Source: a virus
IMG/VR virus record: IMGVR_UViG_3300048029_000204
Location: 1-22,351 of that record
Length of the DNA: 22,351 nucleotides
Direction: 5' to 3' (one strand)
Positions 11,568 through 21,252 of the stretch are shown piece after piece (positions within the stretch are counted from its first letter, which is position 1; the number at the start of each line of letters is the position of its first letter). Made by a program: the position numbers and the translations under genes. The notes below the pieces were generated by a model. That model saw only the letters and a list, made by a program, of their open reading frames with translations. It made no database searches and had not been told where the DNA came from.

Positions 11568-14500
11568 TCTTGTATCCGCGCCTGTTCTGGCAAGCCTTCC
11601 ACCATCGTATTTAACACGTTCTTGATGCCGATAGCGTTCTGAAACGGTAGCAGTGAGTTTAAGGCTCGTTGCTGCCCTCTGGACCATTGGTATTCCTCGT
11701 TGAACGCCGCCCTCGCGCCCCCGCGTATTACGTTTTCGGTTGTGTCTAACAAGTCAACCACAGGGTTACCCGCGATGAAGCTAGTCGCCAAACCGGTTGT
11801 GCGCTTGTAGGCAAACACAGGCTCTTGGCCAGTAGCCCACATTATTGCCTCAATACCTCCGGGGAGAAGAGCCGCCCAAGAACTGCGCTGGAAGGCAGCT
11901 TTGCCTATCTCTTCCGCAGACAACCTCTCACGCAAAAACTCTTCCTTGTCGTCCCGCCCAACAGCATTAACGTGAGTTTGCAGGGTGTAAGCCGCGCCAC
12001 CATAAAAGCAGGACCACATCATCGCGGAATACGCAGCGAAATCGTTGCGCTTGATGTTGTGCAAGAACTGCTTTGAATGGGACACCAGCATAAACGCACG
12101 GAATTGCGTGAGAATCTTGCCCATCGTGCTGGTCATGTGGATGTTGAGATTGCCAACGTCGTTCTGCTGAATGGACTGACGGGTCCAACGCGCAATCGCA
12201 AGCCCCAGCGCATCCCGCGCCTCAATGTCGTCCCAAGCATCCGTGTTAATGGCCTTAACTTTGCGGCTCTTGGAGAACATGGACGGGCGAGTCTCAACGT
12301 GCTTGTTAATTTGGTTGACCACGCGAGGCCACATAGCTTCATCAAGTCCAAGGCTGGCAAGGCGAGTAGCGATGTCTTGTTCAAGGCTGGTTTTGCCAAG
12401 CTTCTTCATCCGAACTTTCTTAATGCCAGAAGCTGTGTCCACCAGTGACTGCAATGCAATCTTAGCTGCGGAACGCTCCAGAATCGCAGTGATTGGGGCC
12501 AAGCCGGAGATGTCTGCCGTTGCTCTCTTCAATGGCTGGATGAAGTTGATGGCCCTGTCAATCGTGTCGCCCTTGCCCAGAGAGTACAAGTCCTCAACAC
12601 TGTAGCGGTTCATTGACTGCTGAATGTTTCGGTCAACCCCAGGGGCAACAAGCGCCTCAAGTTCACGAGCGACAACATCTTCCAACTCGCCATTCGCGGC
12701 GCGTTTAACCATCGCCTTGAAGTCAGGGACAACTCGCAGCAGCGCCATCGTACCGTCGATGGACACAGCGTTGCCAAGTTCCGAAATCTGAGCAAAGCCA
12801 ACCTGGTTCATGACGCGCAAGAAGTTGTAGTCCATCAACAGCCGGGTAATCCGATTGGCGTCACTGGTCGGGTTCCCGATAAGCGGCGAAGGACGCCCTG
12901 AAATCAGCGCATACAATACATCTAGCTTCTGAATGTCGCGTTCCGCTTGTGGGGTGTTGCCAATCTCCCTCCCGGCGGCTCGGATGTCTTTCTTCAAGCT
13001 CTCGAAGTCGCCGTCTGAGAATATGCCCTTCTTTGCCAAGGCAATCCTGCCCTGCATCTGGTTTATGTAGGCGTTGACCACCGCCTCTGTGTCACGCTCC
13101 ATTAGGTCTTTGATGTGCAGGGTTTTGCCGTTGCGCTCCACAGACGCACTCATGTCAAATTCGAGTCTGCGCCTTGCGCGAGGCCCAAGACCTTCACGGT
13201 CGAAGTCAAGCTGGCCGATAACTCGGTCCACCATGTCCTCCGAAAGTACCTCTTCTTCAAGCAGGATGTCCCGGAGCGCCTCTTTGTTGGAGGTGCTGAA
13301 CATGCGGGCCAAACCTGAATCTATGCCCACTTCCCGCTTCATAATCTTCTTAGTCATCCCCTCGCCAATGGCTTCGGCAACTTCCTCTGACATTCGCGGG
13401 TTGGCGTTTCGCAAGGACGTAGCCAAAAGGCGCGGTATGTCTTCGCCAAACTCAGACTCATATTTAAGGAACCTGTGGCCGTCCCACATATGCGTAAAGT
13501 ACGAAAGGTTTTCGGGGATGTTGTCAAAGCCCTTCACGCCAGCTTTCTTGGCCTCATTCAGCATCTCACTGAACAGCCCGCGCACATTGTTAGCGGCATT
13601 TATGATGTCCGGGTTTGAGGAGGAGCCAGGCATTTCAATCTCGTCAGAGACAAGCCTTCCAAACTCAGAGCGCCTTGAATCCATCCTGCGTTGCGCAAAG
13701 TTTACGCCACTAGCTTTGGCCCAGCCCTCATAGCTAGTTTCATATTGCTGATAGAACTTGTTAGACATCCGCTTGGTGCCAACAGTCTTCATCAAGTCAG
13801 CAGTAAACTCGCCGGGGTTGACGGCATCTTCGCCAAGCATTGAAACCACCCTGCGGGAAAGGCCGATTGCACTGTTCTTAACCTGGCCAACAATGTCGAA
13901 GCGCCAGCGCCCAAAGTCGGCCATAGGCTCTGCGTCGGCATCGTCAAGTCGCTCAGAGATTCCGCGCCTAATCTCAATGTCTTGCGTCGGACGAGACATA
14001 GGGTTTTCCATAGCGCCAACGCCAGTGTCGATGCCCCTATCCTGCATCGCACGGTTTACGTCCGCTGTCTGCGCCGCCTCTACATCGTTCATTATTTTCT
14101 TTACGGCGCTCTTGTACCTCTTTGCCGAAATAGCACCAAAGGCGCTGTCCAGCGCACCGCCAAGAAGGAAGCCACCGCCAGCCGCATACAGAATGTCATA
14201 TGGGTCTTTCATGGAGTTCTGTGAAACTAAGTAAGACTCAATGGCCGCTGCCGAAGCGGCACTTGTAGTGGCGTTACGGAACACACGCCCAATCCGGCCA
14301 GCCTTCGCTCCCCAGATGAATGGCGCAGCAGCACCCTCTGTCGCAACGGTCGCCGCAATGGCTGGCACGTCAAGTGTCGCTGCCGCAATCTGCAAGCCAA
14401 CTCCACCCCATCCGTACTTGGCCAAAGTCTCTTGGTTTTTAAGGGAATCAAGGGCGCGTTCACGCAGCTTCATAGCATGGGGCATACTAACGGCTTCGGT

Positions 14501-14761
14501 AATAAACCCGTGTTGGTCTTCGGGTATGCCCTTAGTCAGTGTGGCCAGGTTCTCGTCTGTGAGCCTGAAATCCGGGTCTGGCGCAAAGTCCTCTAGGCCA
14601 TTGAAAATCCACGACATTGTGTTTTCTTCTGAGAAGGCAGCGTCCGCCGCCTGCCCAAAAGTAACCTTGGCGCGTTCTTCTTCGTAAAGACGTTCAGCCT
14701 CCTGCTCGTCCAGAAGGCTGATAGGTCTCGCTACTTGGATTTTATCAGGGTCAAGAGCCAC
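11564..14761 (-). CDS. Large internal virion (ejection) protein, gp16-like, 1065 aa
   Basis: By size, composition and order (third after tail tubular B and two other ejection proteins) this matches the T7 gp16-type internal core protein, which is ejected into the host envelope to help move DNA. Two Gly/Ala-rich hydrophobic stretches near residues 115-155 and 187-212 (LQIAAATLDVPAIAATVA; ILYAAGGGFLLGGALDSAFG) could insert in the membrane. The C-terminal third has MGKILTQFRAFMLVSHSKQF, an element I recall from podovirus virion proteins. No soluble lytic transglycosylase motif is visible, unlike T7 gp16. GTG 14761 has AGGAAGG upstream, and the gene overlaps its predecessor by 11 bases. At 1065 residues it is shorter than T7 gp16 (about 1300), consistent with a missing enzymatic domain. 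Confidence 0.8.
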   Translation of the reverse strand: MALDPDKIQVARPISLLDEQEAERLYEEERAKVTFGQAADAAFSEENTMSWIFNGLEDFAPDPDFRLTDENLATLTKGIPEDQHGFITEAVSMPHAMKLRERALDSLKNQETLAKYGWGGVGLQIAAATLDVPAIAATVATEGAAAPFIWGAKAGRIGRVFRNATTSAASAAAIESYLVSQNSMKDPYDILYAAGGGFLLGGALDSAFGAISAKRYKSAVKKIMNDVEAAQTADVNRAMQDRGIDTGVGAMENPMSRPTQDIEIRRGISERLDDADAEPMADFGRWRFDIVGQVKNSAIGLSRRVVSMLGEDAVNPGEFTADLMKTVGTKRMSNKFYQQYETSYEGWAKASGVNFAQRRMDSRRSEFGRLVSDEIEMPGSSSNPDIINAANNVRGLFSEMLNEAKKAGVKGFDNIPENLSYFTHMWDGHRFLKYESEFGEDIPRLLATSLRNANPRMSEEVAEAIGEGMTKKIMKREVGIDSGLARMFSTSNKEALRDILLEEEVLSEDMVDRVIGQLDFDREGLGPRARRRLEFDMSASVERNGKTLHIKDLMERDTEAVVNAYINQMQGRIALAKKGIFSDGDFESLKKDIRAAGREIGNTPQAERDIQKLDVLYALISGRPSPLIGNPTSDANRITRLLMDYNFLRVMNQVGFAQISELGNAVSIDGTMALLRVVPDFKAMVKRAANGELEDVVARELEALVAPGVDRNIQQSMNRYSVEDLYSLGKGDTIDRAINFIQPLKRATADISGLAPITAILERSAAKIALQSLVDTASGIKKVRMKKLGKTSLEQDIATRLASLGLDEAMWPRVVNQINKHVETRPSMFSKSRKVKAINTDAWDDIEARDALGLAIARWTRQSIQQNDVGNLNIHMTSTMGKILTQFRAFMLVSHSKQFLHNIKRNDFAAYSAMMWSCFYGGAAYTLQTHVNAVGRDDKEEFLRERLSAEEIGKAAFQRSSWAALLPGGIEAIMWATGQEPVFAYKRTTGLATSFIAGNPVVDLLDTTENVIRGGARAAFNEEYQWSRGQQRALNSLLPFQNAIGIKNVLNTMVEGLPEQARIQD

Positions 14762-17300
14762 TTTCTGCCTTCCTCAATTCAAGCAACAACTGCCGGACAA
14801 GCTCGGCTTCATTCCGCAACTGCTCTCTCTTGCCGATTGCAGCTTCGGCTGCGGCCTCGCCTTCTTCTTGCCGTATCCTGGACAAGGTTCCGCCCGTTAG
14901 CGCGTTTGCTTCTCGGTTCAGCCTTTGGAACTCTTCCGTAACTTGGTCAATTGTGGTCAGCCCACGAGCCTCAAGGTTTTGCCTAATAAGTTCGGCGTTG
15001 TCCGACTGCTTGTCCTTAGCCAAGAGACCTTGCAGGTCTTCAAAGGTATACACAGACCCCTCATAACTTGTCGGGGCAAGTGTTCCATTGACCATGACAT
15101 TCCATTCATCAGCACGGCCAGGTGTTGGGAATATACTAACTTGCTCATCAGCCATGTTGGGGTTTTTGGCGATAAAGTCAGCCGCAGCCAAGTCAGCCAT
15201 GCGGGTCAGGTCTTGCGGATAACTACTGCTGCGCGGGATATACATGCCACGCAAATTAATGTGGGATGCCTCCATTTGCTCCGCTGCCTTTTTGACAGCA
15301 TCACGCCTAGGCAAGCCATGACCAATGTAAATCTTGGACAAGTCTTCCAGCTTTTGATGAAGGTAAGACCTGTTGGTGATTGTTTCCCCAGATAAAGTTA
15401 CGCCAAATATTTCAAACACACTACCGTCAAGGATACGGTCAACTTCTGGTTTTATGTTTTTGTATGCAGCGTTGATGTCAATCTCTGTACGCAAGGCAAG
15501 GCTTACCTTACGAATAGCGTCCTCTGTCTCAACGCCCACAGATTCCAAGGCCAGAACAGAATTGAAAAAGGCTTGGGAGTCCTCATCTGCGTGGTTGTTT
15601 AGCACGCCGCTTCCTCGAACTTTCGCTTGCCGATACAGCTCTAAGCCTTGCATAACTTGGGTCATGTCTGGCGTAGCGCCGCGGCCCTCTACAGAAGCAC
15701 CGTCAATAGTGTTCTTAATTGGCTCATAGACAAGGTTATTTTGCTCAAGAAGCTCAAATTGCTGCGGCAAGCTCTTGCCCGCGATTGCCTGTTCTAACGC
15801 AGCATTGGTTTGTTTAGACGTGAAACTAGACCCAAGTGAATCAAGTACACCGTTTTCAATTAAGTCTTTTGCCAACGATATTTGGCCAGCCTCAACGCGC
15901 TTGGATTGGGAGTTAGCCATAAGGCCACTTGTGCTTGTAAAGATGCTGTTGGCCGATGTCGCAACCGCCCCGGTTTTATCCCGCAACGAAACCAACCCGC
16001 CAAGTGGTTCATTTAAAAGAAGCTGGCTGGCAGAGGCCAAAGAGTCTGCGTTGTCATAATCTCCGGCGTCATAGGCAGCTTGGGCATCGGCTGCAAACCG
16101 CCGAGCCTGTGCAAGTATTGCCGCGTCCGCGTCTTCCTCACTGACGTCATCTCTAAGGCGGATGTTTGTTATAGTCGAAAGCAACCCTGCCGCGCCTTCA
16201 GCATCATATCCGCCAGCAATTTCACCGGACAGAAGATTGCGCGTCTCTTGTGTAAATTCTTTGGCAATGTCGTTGGCCATCTTGCTGATTTCAATACGCC
16301 TGCCAATTGGCATGTCCTTCACAGAGAAGGACAACTCATCGCCGTTTGCGCGGATGATGGAAAAGTCCTCACCCTTGTCAAAGCCATCCTTCACGGCAGA
16401 CGCCTCTGCGGACGACAGGGCTGACTCTACAATGGTCTCTCGCGTTGAGTCATAAAGCTCAGTGGCAAGGCGCTCCTTTGTTGCACGGGCAACACCAAGT
16501 GCTTCTGCCTTCTTTCCTGGCGGTATTGTCTCGTCATCAATAATTACTTTCAGGGTCGCATCAACGTCAGCCGGATTTGCCGCGTCTTGGAACCCAGCGT
16601 TTGCGGCCTCAAGCTTTGATGTCAGGCTAAAGGACTGAGGGGTGTATTTTAGTTTCCTGTTTTCGTTCCCTGCTGTTGTGAAGATGTCGTCAATCTGGCT
16701 CATTATCAAGTCACGCTCAGGAGAGCCTGATGGGTAAGTGCGAAGCGTTTGCAGAGCATCATCAAGGAACTGGTTGTCAGTTTCTGTGGCGATGCGCGTT
16801 CCGTTATCAAACGCTTTCTGCTTTGCGCCCAAGCGGTTTGAGGAGAAAACATTTTGCGCTGCGTTGAGGGCGACTTGTTCAAAGCGCGGGGTGTAACCAC
16901 GCCCACGGATGTTGTCTGCAAACTTCTCAAACTCTCCGTCGAATCTTGCTTCTGCCTCAGCTACGCTGCGGCTGTTGTCTTCTATAAGCATGGTGCCGAA
17001 AGTGTCTTGAGCCTCGCGCGTAAGCTCCTTTAGGGTGGTCTTCTCCTCGCGCTCCTTTTCCGCCATCTTAAAATCAAAATCAATCTTTGCCTTCTCAGCG
17101 TCAAAACGTTGCTTGTTTTGCAAAATACGCATTTCGCCTTCTGCATACTGACGACCGGCACGACCAACAGTTTCTCCCAACGCGGCCATTTGCCGAGCCG
17201 GTGCCGTAAAAACATCTGTACTAGCCCTTGCGCCAAGTTGGCCTGTGGCAAGAGGAACTTGCGACGGACCAGCTTTGTTATACAGAGGTATTTTCGGCAT
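14751..17300 (-). CDS. Internal virion (ejection) protein, gp15-like, 849 aa
   Basis: Second and middle-sized of three ejection proteins, in the position of T7 gp15 (747 residues). It starts MPKIPLYNKAGPSQVPLATG, a form I recognise in marine podoviruses. A long charged helical region follows (about residues 55-110, rich in Glu/Lys), and most of the protein is predicted-looking helix, ending in a coiled coil (about 800-845, with Glu/Arg/Leu repeats). It probably forms part of the periplasmic tunnel or core stack during DNA ejection. No enzymatic motif seen. The ATG directly follows the stop of the upstream gene with no gap, implying coupled translation. Confidence 0.82.
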   Translation of the reverse strand: MPKIPLYNKAGPSQVPLATGQLGARASTDVFTAPARQMAALGETVGRAGRQYAEGEMRILQNKQRFDAEKAKIDFDFKMAEKEREEKTTLKELTREAQDTFGTMLIEDNSRSVAEAEARFDGEFEKFADNIRGRGYTPRFEQVALNAAQNVFSSNRLGAKQKAFDNGTRIATETDNQFLDDALQTLRTYPSGSPERDLIMSQIDDIFTTAGNENRKLKYTPQSFSLTSKLEAANAGFQDAANPADVDATLKVIIDDETIPPGKKAEALGVARATKERLATELYDSTRETIVESALSSAEASAVKDGFDKGEDFSIIRANGDELSFSVKDMPIGRRIEISKMANDIAKEFTQETRNLLSGEIAGGYDAEGAAGLLSTITNIRLRDDVSEEDADAAILAQARRFAADAQAAYDAGDYDNADSLASASQLLLNEPLGGLVSLRDKTGAVATSANSIFTSTSGLMANSQSKRVEAGQISLAKDLIENGVLDSLGSSFTSKQTNAALEQAIAGKSLPQQFELLEQNNLVYEPIKNTIDGASVEGRGATPDMTQVMQGLELYRQAKVRGSGVLNNHADEDSQAFFNSVLALESVGVETEDAIRKVSLALRTEIDINAAYKNIKPEVDRILDGSVFEIFGVTLSGETITNRSYLHQKLEDLSKIYIGHGLPRRDAVKKAAEQMEASHINLRGMYIPRSSSYPQDLTRMADLAAADFIAKNPNMADEQVSIFPTPGRADEWNVMVNGTLAPTSYEGSVYTFEDLQGLLAKDKQSDNAELIRQNLEARGLTTIDQVTEEFQRLNREANALTGGTLSRIRQEEGEAAAEAAIGKREQLRNEAELVRQLLLELRKAESGS

Positions 17301-17831
17301 TTAAGACTCCAACTGTCTTTGCATAGAAGTTTTTTGCAACTCGAAAAGAGCTTGCTGCTGTCCCAAGATGCGTTGTTGCTGCTGCGCAGATGCAAAGCCA
17401 CTAGCGGCTCCAAGCAAGCTTCCAAACGCTGCCGTATTGTAAGCCGAGGCTTGTGCCTTTCCGGCAATTCTAGACATTGCAGCCTGAGACTCAGCTTGTG
17501 TTTGCTCTATAGACGCTGCGTACTGGATGCGCTGTGCGTCTCTTTCGGTGCTAAAGTATGTGTCCGCAAGCGCCTGTAAGGGGCTGCCTGACATCTGGAC
17601 CCCGGACTTAGCCGTCGAAACCCTTTGCATGCCAACCAATCGCTCTGACTGGTTGCGCAATCCTGCCTCTTGGTCGCGGCGGGCGCGTTCTGTCAGGATA
17701 AGCTCGTTCTCTTGAACCTGCGCATTATATTCAGCTACCCGCTGCGCTTGCTTTGCGGCGGCGCGGTTGCCCTTGAAGCCCATGACACCCTGGGCAACAG
17801 ACGCAGCAGCCATGATGGTGGTCGGTTCCAT
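17301..17831 (-). CDS. Internal virion protein, gp14-like, 176 aa
   Basis: The protein starts with a Gly/Ala-rich hydrophobic helix (MAAASVAQGVMGFKGNRAAA), continues with Gln-rich helices, and contains a second small hydrophobic patch (YNTAAFGSLLGAASGFASA), then a Gln-rich end (QQQQRILGQQQALFELQ). T7 gp14 (196 residues), the ejection protein that inserts in the outer membrane, has similar size, hydrophobic N-terminus and genomic place. ATG 17831 overlaps the stop of the GNAT-fold gene (TAATG). The next gene starts immediately after its stop. Called by synteny plus composition; no conserved motif is decisive. Confidence 0.8.
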   Translation of the reverse strand: MEPTTIMAAASVAQGVMGFKGNRAAAKQAQRVAEYNAQVQENELILTERARRDQEAGLRNQSERLVGMQRVSTAKSGVQMSGSPLQALADTYFSTERDAQRIQYAASIEQTQAESQAAMSRIAGKAQASAYNTAAFGSLLGAASGFASAQQQQRILGQQQALFELQKTSMQRQLES

Positions 17832-18253
17832 TATGCCACCTTTGCCATTCTGATGTAATCGTCGCCCTGAACGCCGTACTTACGCATTACACCCTCGTGT
17901 TCTAGTCCAAGCCACTCAGCGAAACGGATGGCTGGCTCGTCATCTACATGAATGCTGGCTTGCATCCGGCGCAGACTATGTTCTTGCAATATACTATCAA
18001 CAACGCCTTTTGTATAACGGGCAAACGGAGCTGCCCTGCGCTTTGCCTCTGGCGAAACCAGCACCCAAAGCTCACCGACGCCAAACCACATGATGTGTGC
18101 GCCGCCTACTGCCAACACCTCTTCGCCGTCAACCAGCGTATAGGCAACGATGTTGTCGTGGTCGCACAGGCCATCCCTAGACTCAGTTGTGAAGTCATAG
18201 TCCAGATAAATGTCGTAAACGTCGCTCTTTTTGAATTGCCTGACTTTAAGCAT
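17831..18253 (-). CDS. GNAT-fold protein at the gp13 position, 140 aa
   Basis: The sequence reads as a small GNAT (N-acetyltransferase) fold: strands LKVRQFKKSDVYDIYLDY and VLAVGGAHIMW, then ELWVLVSPEAKRRA (the acetyl-CoA-binding strand-loop-helix), then a helix, MQASIHVDDEPAIRFAEWLG and a final strand EGVMRKYG. It sits between tail tubular B and the ejection proteins, where T7 encodes gp13 (138 residues), a virion assembly protein. It may be a structural relative that no longer acts as an enzyme, or an acetyltransferase acting on host or virion proteins. The usual Q/RxxGxG/A loop is poorly kept (SPEAKRRA), so activity is doubtful. Confidence 0.75.
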   Translation of the reverse strand: MLKVRQFKKSDVYDIYLDYDFTTESRDGLCDHDNIVAYTLVDGEEVLAVGGAHIMWFGVGELWVLVSPEAKRRAAPFARYTKGVVDSILQEHSLRRMQASIHVDDEPAIRFAEWLGLEHEGVMRKYGVQGDDYIRMAKVA

Positions 18254-20654
18254 CGAATGTGTTGGACCTCCGCATCACCGCAAGAATTGTCATAGGCAGC
18301 GGCTGCGTTTGCCGCACAAACACCCTTGCGTCATTGTCATAGCCCGATGGGAATGAAATCTCTTTGTCGCCATCGAACATAGGCACAGCCTCATCCATGG
18401 CCATGCTGCTGTCGCGGAAAGGAAGCCGGTCCAGATTGTCCTCATCGGGCCCAATCTCAGCGCCTACCGTGTCGAGGAAGCGAATGGTCGCCCCGTGAAT
18501 ACGCTTAATCTTGCCCTGAGACACACCGTCGTCTGCCCCGCCTTCCATGCGCAGCGTCTGCACCTTAGAATCAAACGAGTAACCAACATGCACCGTGCTT
18601 GCGCTGCGGTCCAGCGTAACCACTCCACCACTAACAGTCTTGTCCGCATGAGCAGAGCCATCAGCAAGAATCTGTACAGTCTCGCCTTCAAGGTGGTTTA
18701 AGCCACTAATTGTGGTTGTGGCCGTGCTGTCATATGTCAGGCCGGAGTCTACATAAAAGGCGTCTGTTATGTCTGTGCCAAAAAATATGCTTTCCATAAA
18801 GACAATATGCCGAACTGTAGAGCCGTTGATAGTGCGCTTGACCGAAAGATACACTTGGTCCTCTGCGCCGCTAGGGATGGCCGTTATACTCTCCACAACC
18901 CCAGACTCCCCCATTGGGTGAGTATGCCACCCAATAGTCTGGTTTTGTGGGTCATAGGACAGGCCAACCAGAACGCCGTCATTGCGCACAAACCACAGGA
19001 TAAGCTCAGGTTCCTGCTGCCAAATCATGTCAGTCAGACCGCCACGGGCAATATGCTCTGCCAAGATGGTCAGGTCACGCCCTACAAGTCCGTCAGTGTC
19101 CAAATCGAATGTGACCTCTTTGACCTTCTCTTGCCCCTTCTGGATAAGGATGGTGCTGGACCCGGCGCGGATAGGACGCACGTCAGACGAGCCAAAGGTG
19201 GTCTCACGAAGAACATTGACGTTGGTTGGTGTGACTGGCTGTGTGCCTGTGCCACCGGACAGTGTGAACTCGGCACTGGTTGTCAGAAGCTGCAAGAAGC
19301 GGCCCTGAATCATGTGCTTGATGACGTTCACCTGGTCCGAGGCAATCGTCACATTAACCGCATCATCGTCGTTGATGCCCGGAGTGTGGTTCTCAAAGTC
19401 AGCAGTGGCAGAGCCAAAGATGGTTTGCGGCTGGCCTGTTGTGCCAGCAAAATAAAGGCGTTCTTCGTAGAAGGCCACAGCGCGGGGATAGCCTTGGTCT
19501 CCACCAAATGCGCCCAGTGACCATTTCTTTGTGGCATTAGCCGCGCCGATGATGTGGTCAGGAAGCACTGAAATACCGCCGTCATCTGTCTGCACAGTAG
19601 CTGTGACAGTAGTTGAGTTAGTGAAGGCTGTAATCTTCACATAGCCGGTGTCGTCGTGCTTGTATTCCCAATCAATAGAGCCGTAGGTCTCCGTGCCTTC
19701 TGTATGCACCGGAGGCGTGTTGCCTGATGTCTGCGTTGAACCTGTAACCTGTTCGTAGACATGACCGTCATAACGCACTGAATCGCCATCGTTGTAGCTT
19801 GTGCTGGCTGCCCACTCGTCATGCTCAATCTCAAGCACCTCACGGAACCGGATATACCGACCAACATCGTCGGCTGTGAACAACGCGGCTGATGCCGTAA
19901 TTGTTACGCTACCTGTCGCAGCGGACGCATATAGCGTAGTTGCGGTGGTGTTCTCGTCTAGGTACGGGCCATCGACAAACGCAATATCCGAAAGCGTAAA
20001 GCTGGTAGCCGTGGTGCGGGTCAGCTTGGCTGGCTCATGGTCCTTGTGCGCAAGGTACAGCACGTCAGCAGACTGCACATGGTTAAGCTCGAACACCTGC
20101 GCTTCTGTGTAGGTGGTCGTAACCTCTACAATCTTGCCGGATGTGCCGCCGCTGGTGTAGGCCGTAAAGCCAGTGCCGTCGATTCCGGAAAGCTGAAAGG
20201 TGTTGGTTGTGGCACCCGCCACCGTAAATTCACGATTATTCAACTCCACCATGCCAGCAACATCTTTAATGAACACCCGGTCTCCATTCGAGTACCCATG
20301 GCCGGTCGCTGTCACCACAACGGGATTAGCCTGTGTTGCTGCGCTAATTGTTTTGGTTGCCTCTGTCAGAATGCCCTCATCCTTGAAGAAGCGAATATAA
20401 TTTGCCCCAAATTCAAGGACATAGGCTTGCTCGTCACTGAACTGGAAGTCGATGAGCCGGACCTTGCCGCCGTCTTTTGACGTGCCAGCATACTTGGTGC
20501 CGGGTCTGCGAGTGATGCCGCCCTGCGGAAAGATAAGCATGTTCTCCAGCTTTTGTGCGCCGGAGTTGTACTTTTGCAGGTCAATACGGCCTTCAAGGCG
20601 CGGTGAAAACTCACCCGCTTGAAAGTTTGTGACAATAGTTGAAACGCGGGCCAT
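18246..20654 (-). CDS. Tail tubular protein B (gp12-like), 802 aa
   Basis: The protein forms the tail nozzle below the gp11-type ring in T7-like phages. The N-terminus NFQAGEFSPRLEGRIDLQKY, followed by GGITRRPGTKYAG, and the later VQSADVLYLAHKDHEPAKL are recurrent in this family. Two long beta-rich domains follow, and the C-terminus has YDNDARVFVRQTQPLPMTIL. Length matches T7 gp12 (794). It starts at ATG 20654, one base after the tail tubular A stop, and overlaps the GNAT gene by 8 bases. A strong assignment from motifs and synteny. Confidence 0.93.
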   Translation of the reverse strand: MARVSTIVTNFQAGEFSPRLEGRIDLQKYNSGAQKLENMLIFPQGGITRRPGTKYAGTSKDGGKVRLIDFQFSDEQAYVLEFGANYIRFFKDEGILTEATKTISAATQANPVVVTATGHGYSNGDRVFIKDVAGMVELNNREFTVAGATTNTFQLSGIDGTGFTAYTSGGTSGKIVEVTTTYTEAQVFELNHVQSADVLYLAHKDHEPAKLTRTTATSFTLSDIAFVDGPYLDENTTATTLYASAATGSVTITASAALFTADDVGRYIRFREVLEIEHDEWAASTSYNDGDSVRYDGHVYEQVTGSTQTSGNTPPVHTEGTETYGSIDWEYKHDDTGYVKITAFTNSTTVTATVQTDDGGISVLPDHIIGAANATKKWSLGAFGGDQGYPRAVAFYEERLYFAGTTGQPQTIFGSATADFENHTPGINDDDAVNVTIASDQVNVIKHMIQGRFLQLLTTSAEFTLSGGTGTQPVTPTNVNVLRETTFGSSDVRPIRAGSSTILIQKGQEKVKEVTFDLDTDGLVGRDLTILAEHIARGGLTDMIWQQEPELILWFVRNDGVLVGLSYDPQNQTIGWHTHPMGESGVVESITAIPSGAEDQVYLSVKRTINGSTVRHIVFMESIFFGTDITDAFYVDSGLTYDSTATTTISGLNHLEGETVQILADGSAHADKTVSGGVVTLDRSASTVHVGYSFDSKVQTLRMEGGADDGVSQGKIKRIHGATIRFLDTVGAEIGPDEDNLDRLPFRDSSMAMDEAVPMFDGDKEISFPSGYDNDARVFVRQTQPLPMTILAVMRRSNTFDA

Positions 20655-20655
20655 A

Positions 20656-21252
20656 TCAGAACCTGATGTTTATAAAGTCATCTGCAATCAGCTTGTCCGG
20701 CATACCTTCCATGGCGTCGATGGACCGGGCCTCACGCAATCTTATCTCATACAGTTGTTGCATTGACTGACTAACCGTAGTGCTGCCTGTGATGGCATAC
20801 GCGGTCTCAGCGGCTAGTTTGTGGGCAATGGTGCTGGAAAGCAGCGAGTCATATGTCTCTGTGTCTGTGATGCGGGCAAGATAGGTAATCCGGCAAGTGC
20901 CTTCGTCACTCAGAACTTTTCGCCCCTCAATCTTAAACATGACCTGACTATCATAGGCAGCAATCTCGCTGTCCACGTTGCTGTTCCAGAATGACAGTAC
21001 CCGTAAGCAAAAGGGGTCTGTCGGCAGCGTAAACTGATTAGCAAAGCCAAATGCCGGTGCATCAGAGTCCTTTGCCAGAGTTGCACGGGTGATTGCCGTA
21101 TTCCATGGATGGGCGCGCAGCACCGTGTCACGCACAGTCTCGAACCTACGGTTACACAAACGCGCCTCTTTAGAGTTCTCTGTAAGTGCAGTAATCGTAG
21201 CTGCACCCAACAGGTCCATTGCCTCGTTACAGATGTCAACTACGGATGGCAT
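20656..21252 (-). CDS. Tail tubular protein A (gp11-like), 198 aa
   Basis: This is the adaptor/gatekeeper ring between portal and nozzle. The sequence opens MPSVVDICNEAMDLLGAATI, continues with EARLCNRRFETVRDTVLRAHPWN, and has FTLPTDPFCLRVL and ITYLARITDTETYDSLL, all standard for the family. Length equals that of T7 gp11 (196). ATG 21252 overlaps the preceding stop (TAATG). It lies directly upstream of tail tubular B, as in all T7-like phages. Confidence 0.93.
   Translation of the reverse strand: MPSVVDICNEAMDLLGAATITALTENSKEARLCNRRFETVRDTVLRAHPWNTAITRATLAKDSDAPAFGFANQFTLPTDPFCLRVLSFWNSNVDSEIAAYDSQVMFKIEGRKVLSDEGTCRITYLARITDTETYDSLLSSTIAHKLAAETAYAITGSTTVSQSMQQLYEIRLREARSIDAMEGMPDKLIADDFINIRF

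Noticed and set aside
10924-11625. 233-codon rightward frame opposite the fibre N-terminus
   Set aside because: Antisense to a clear T7-type tail-attachment domain; no start signal.
13074-13733. 219-codon Ser-rich rightward frame opposite the large ejection protein
   Set aside because: Typical low-complexity antisense shadow of a real gene.
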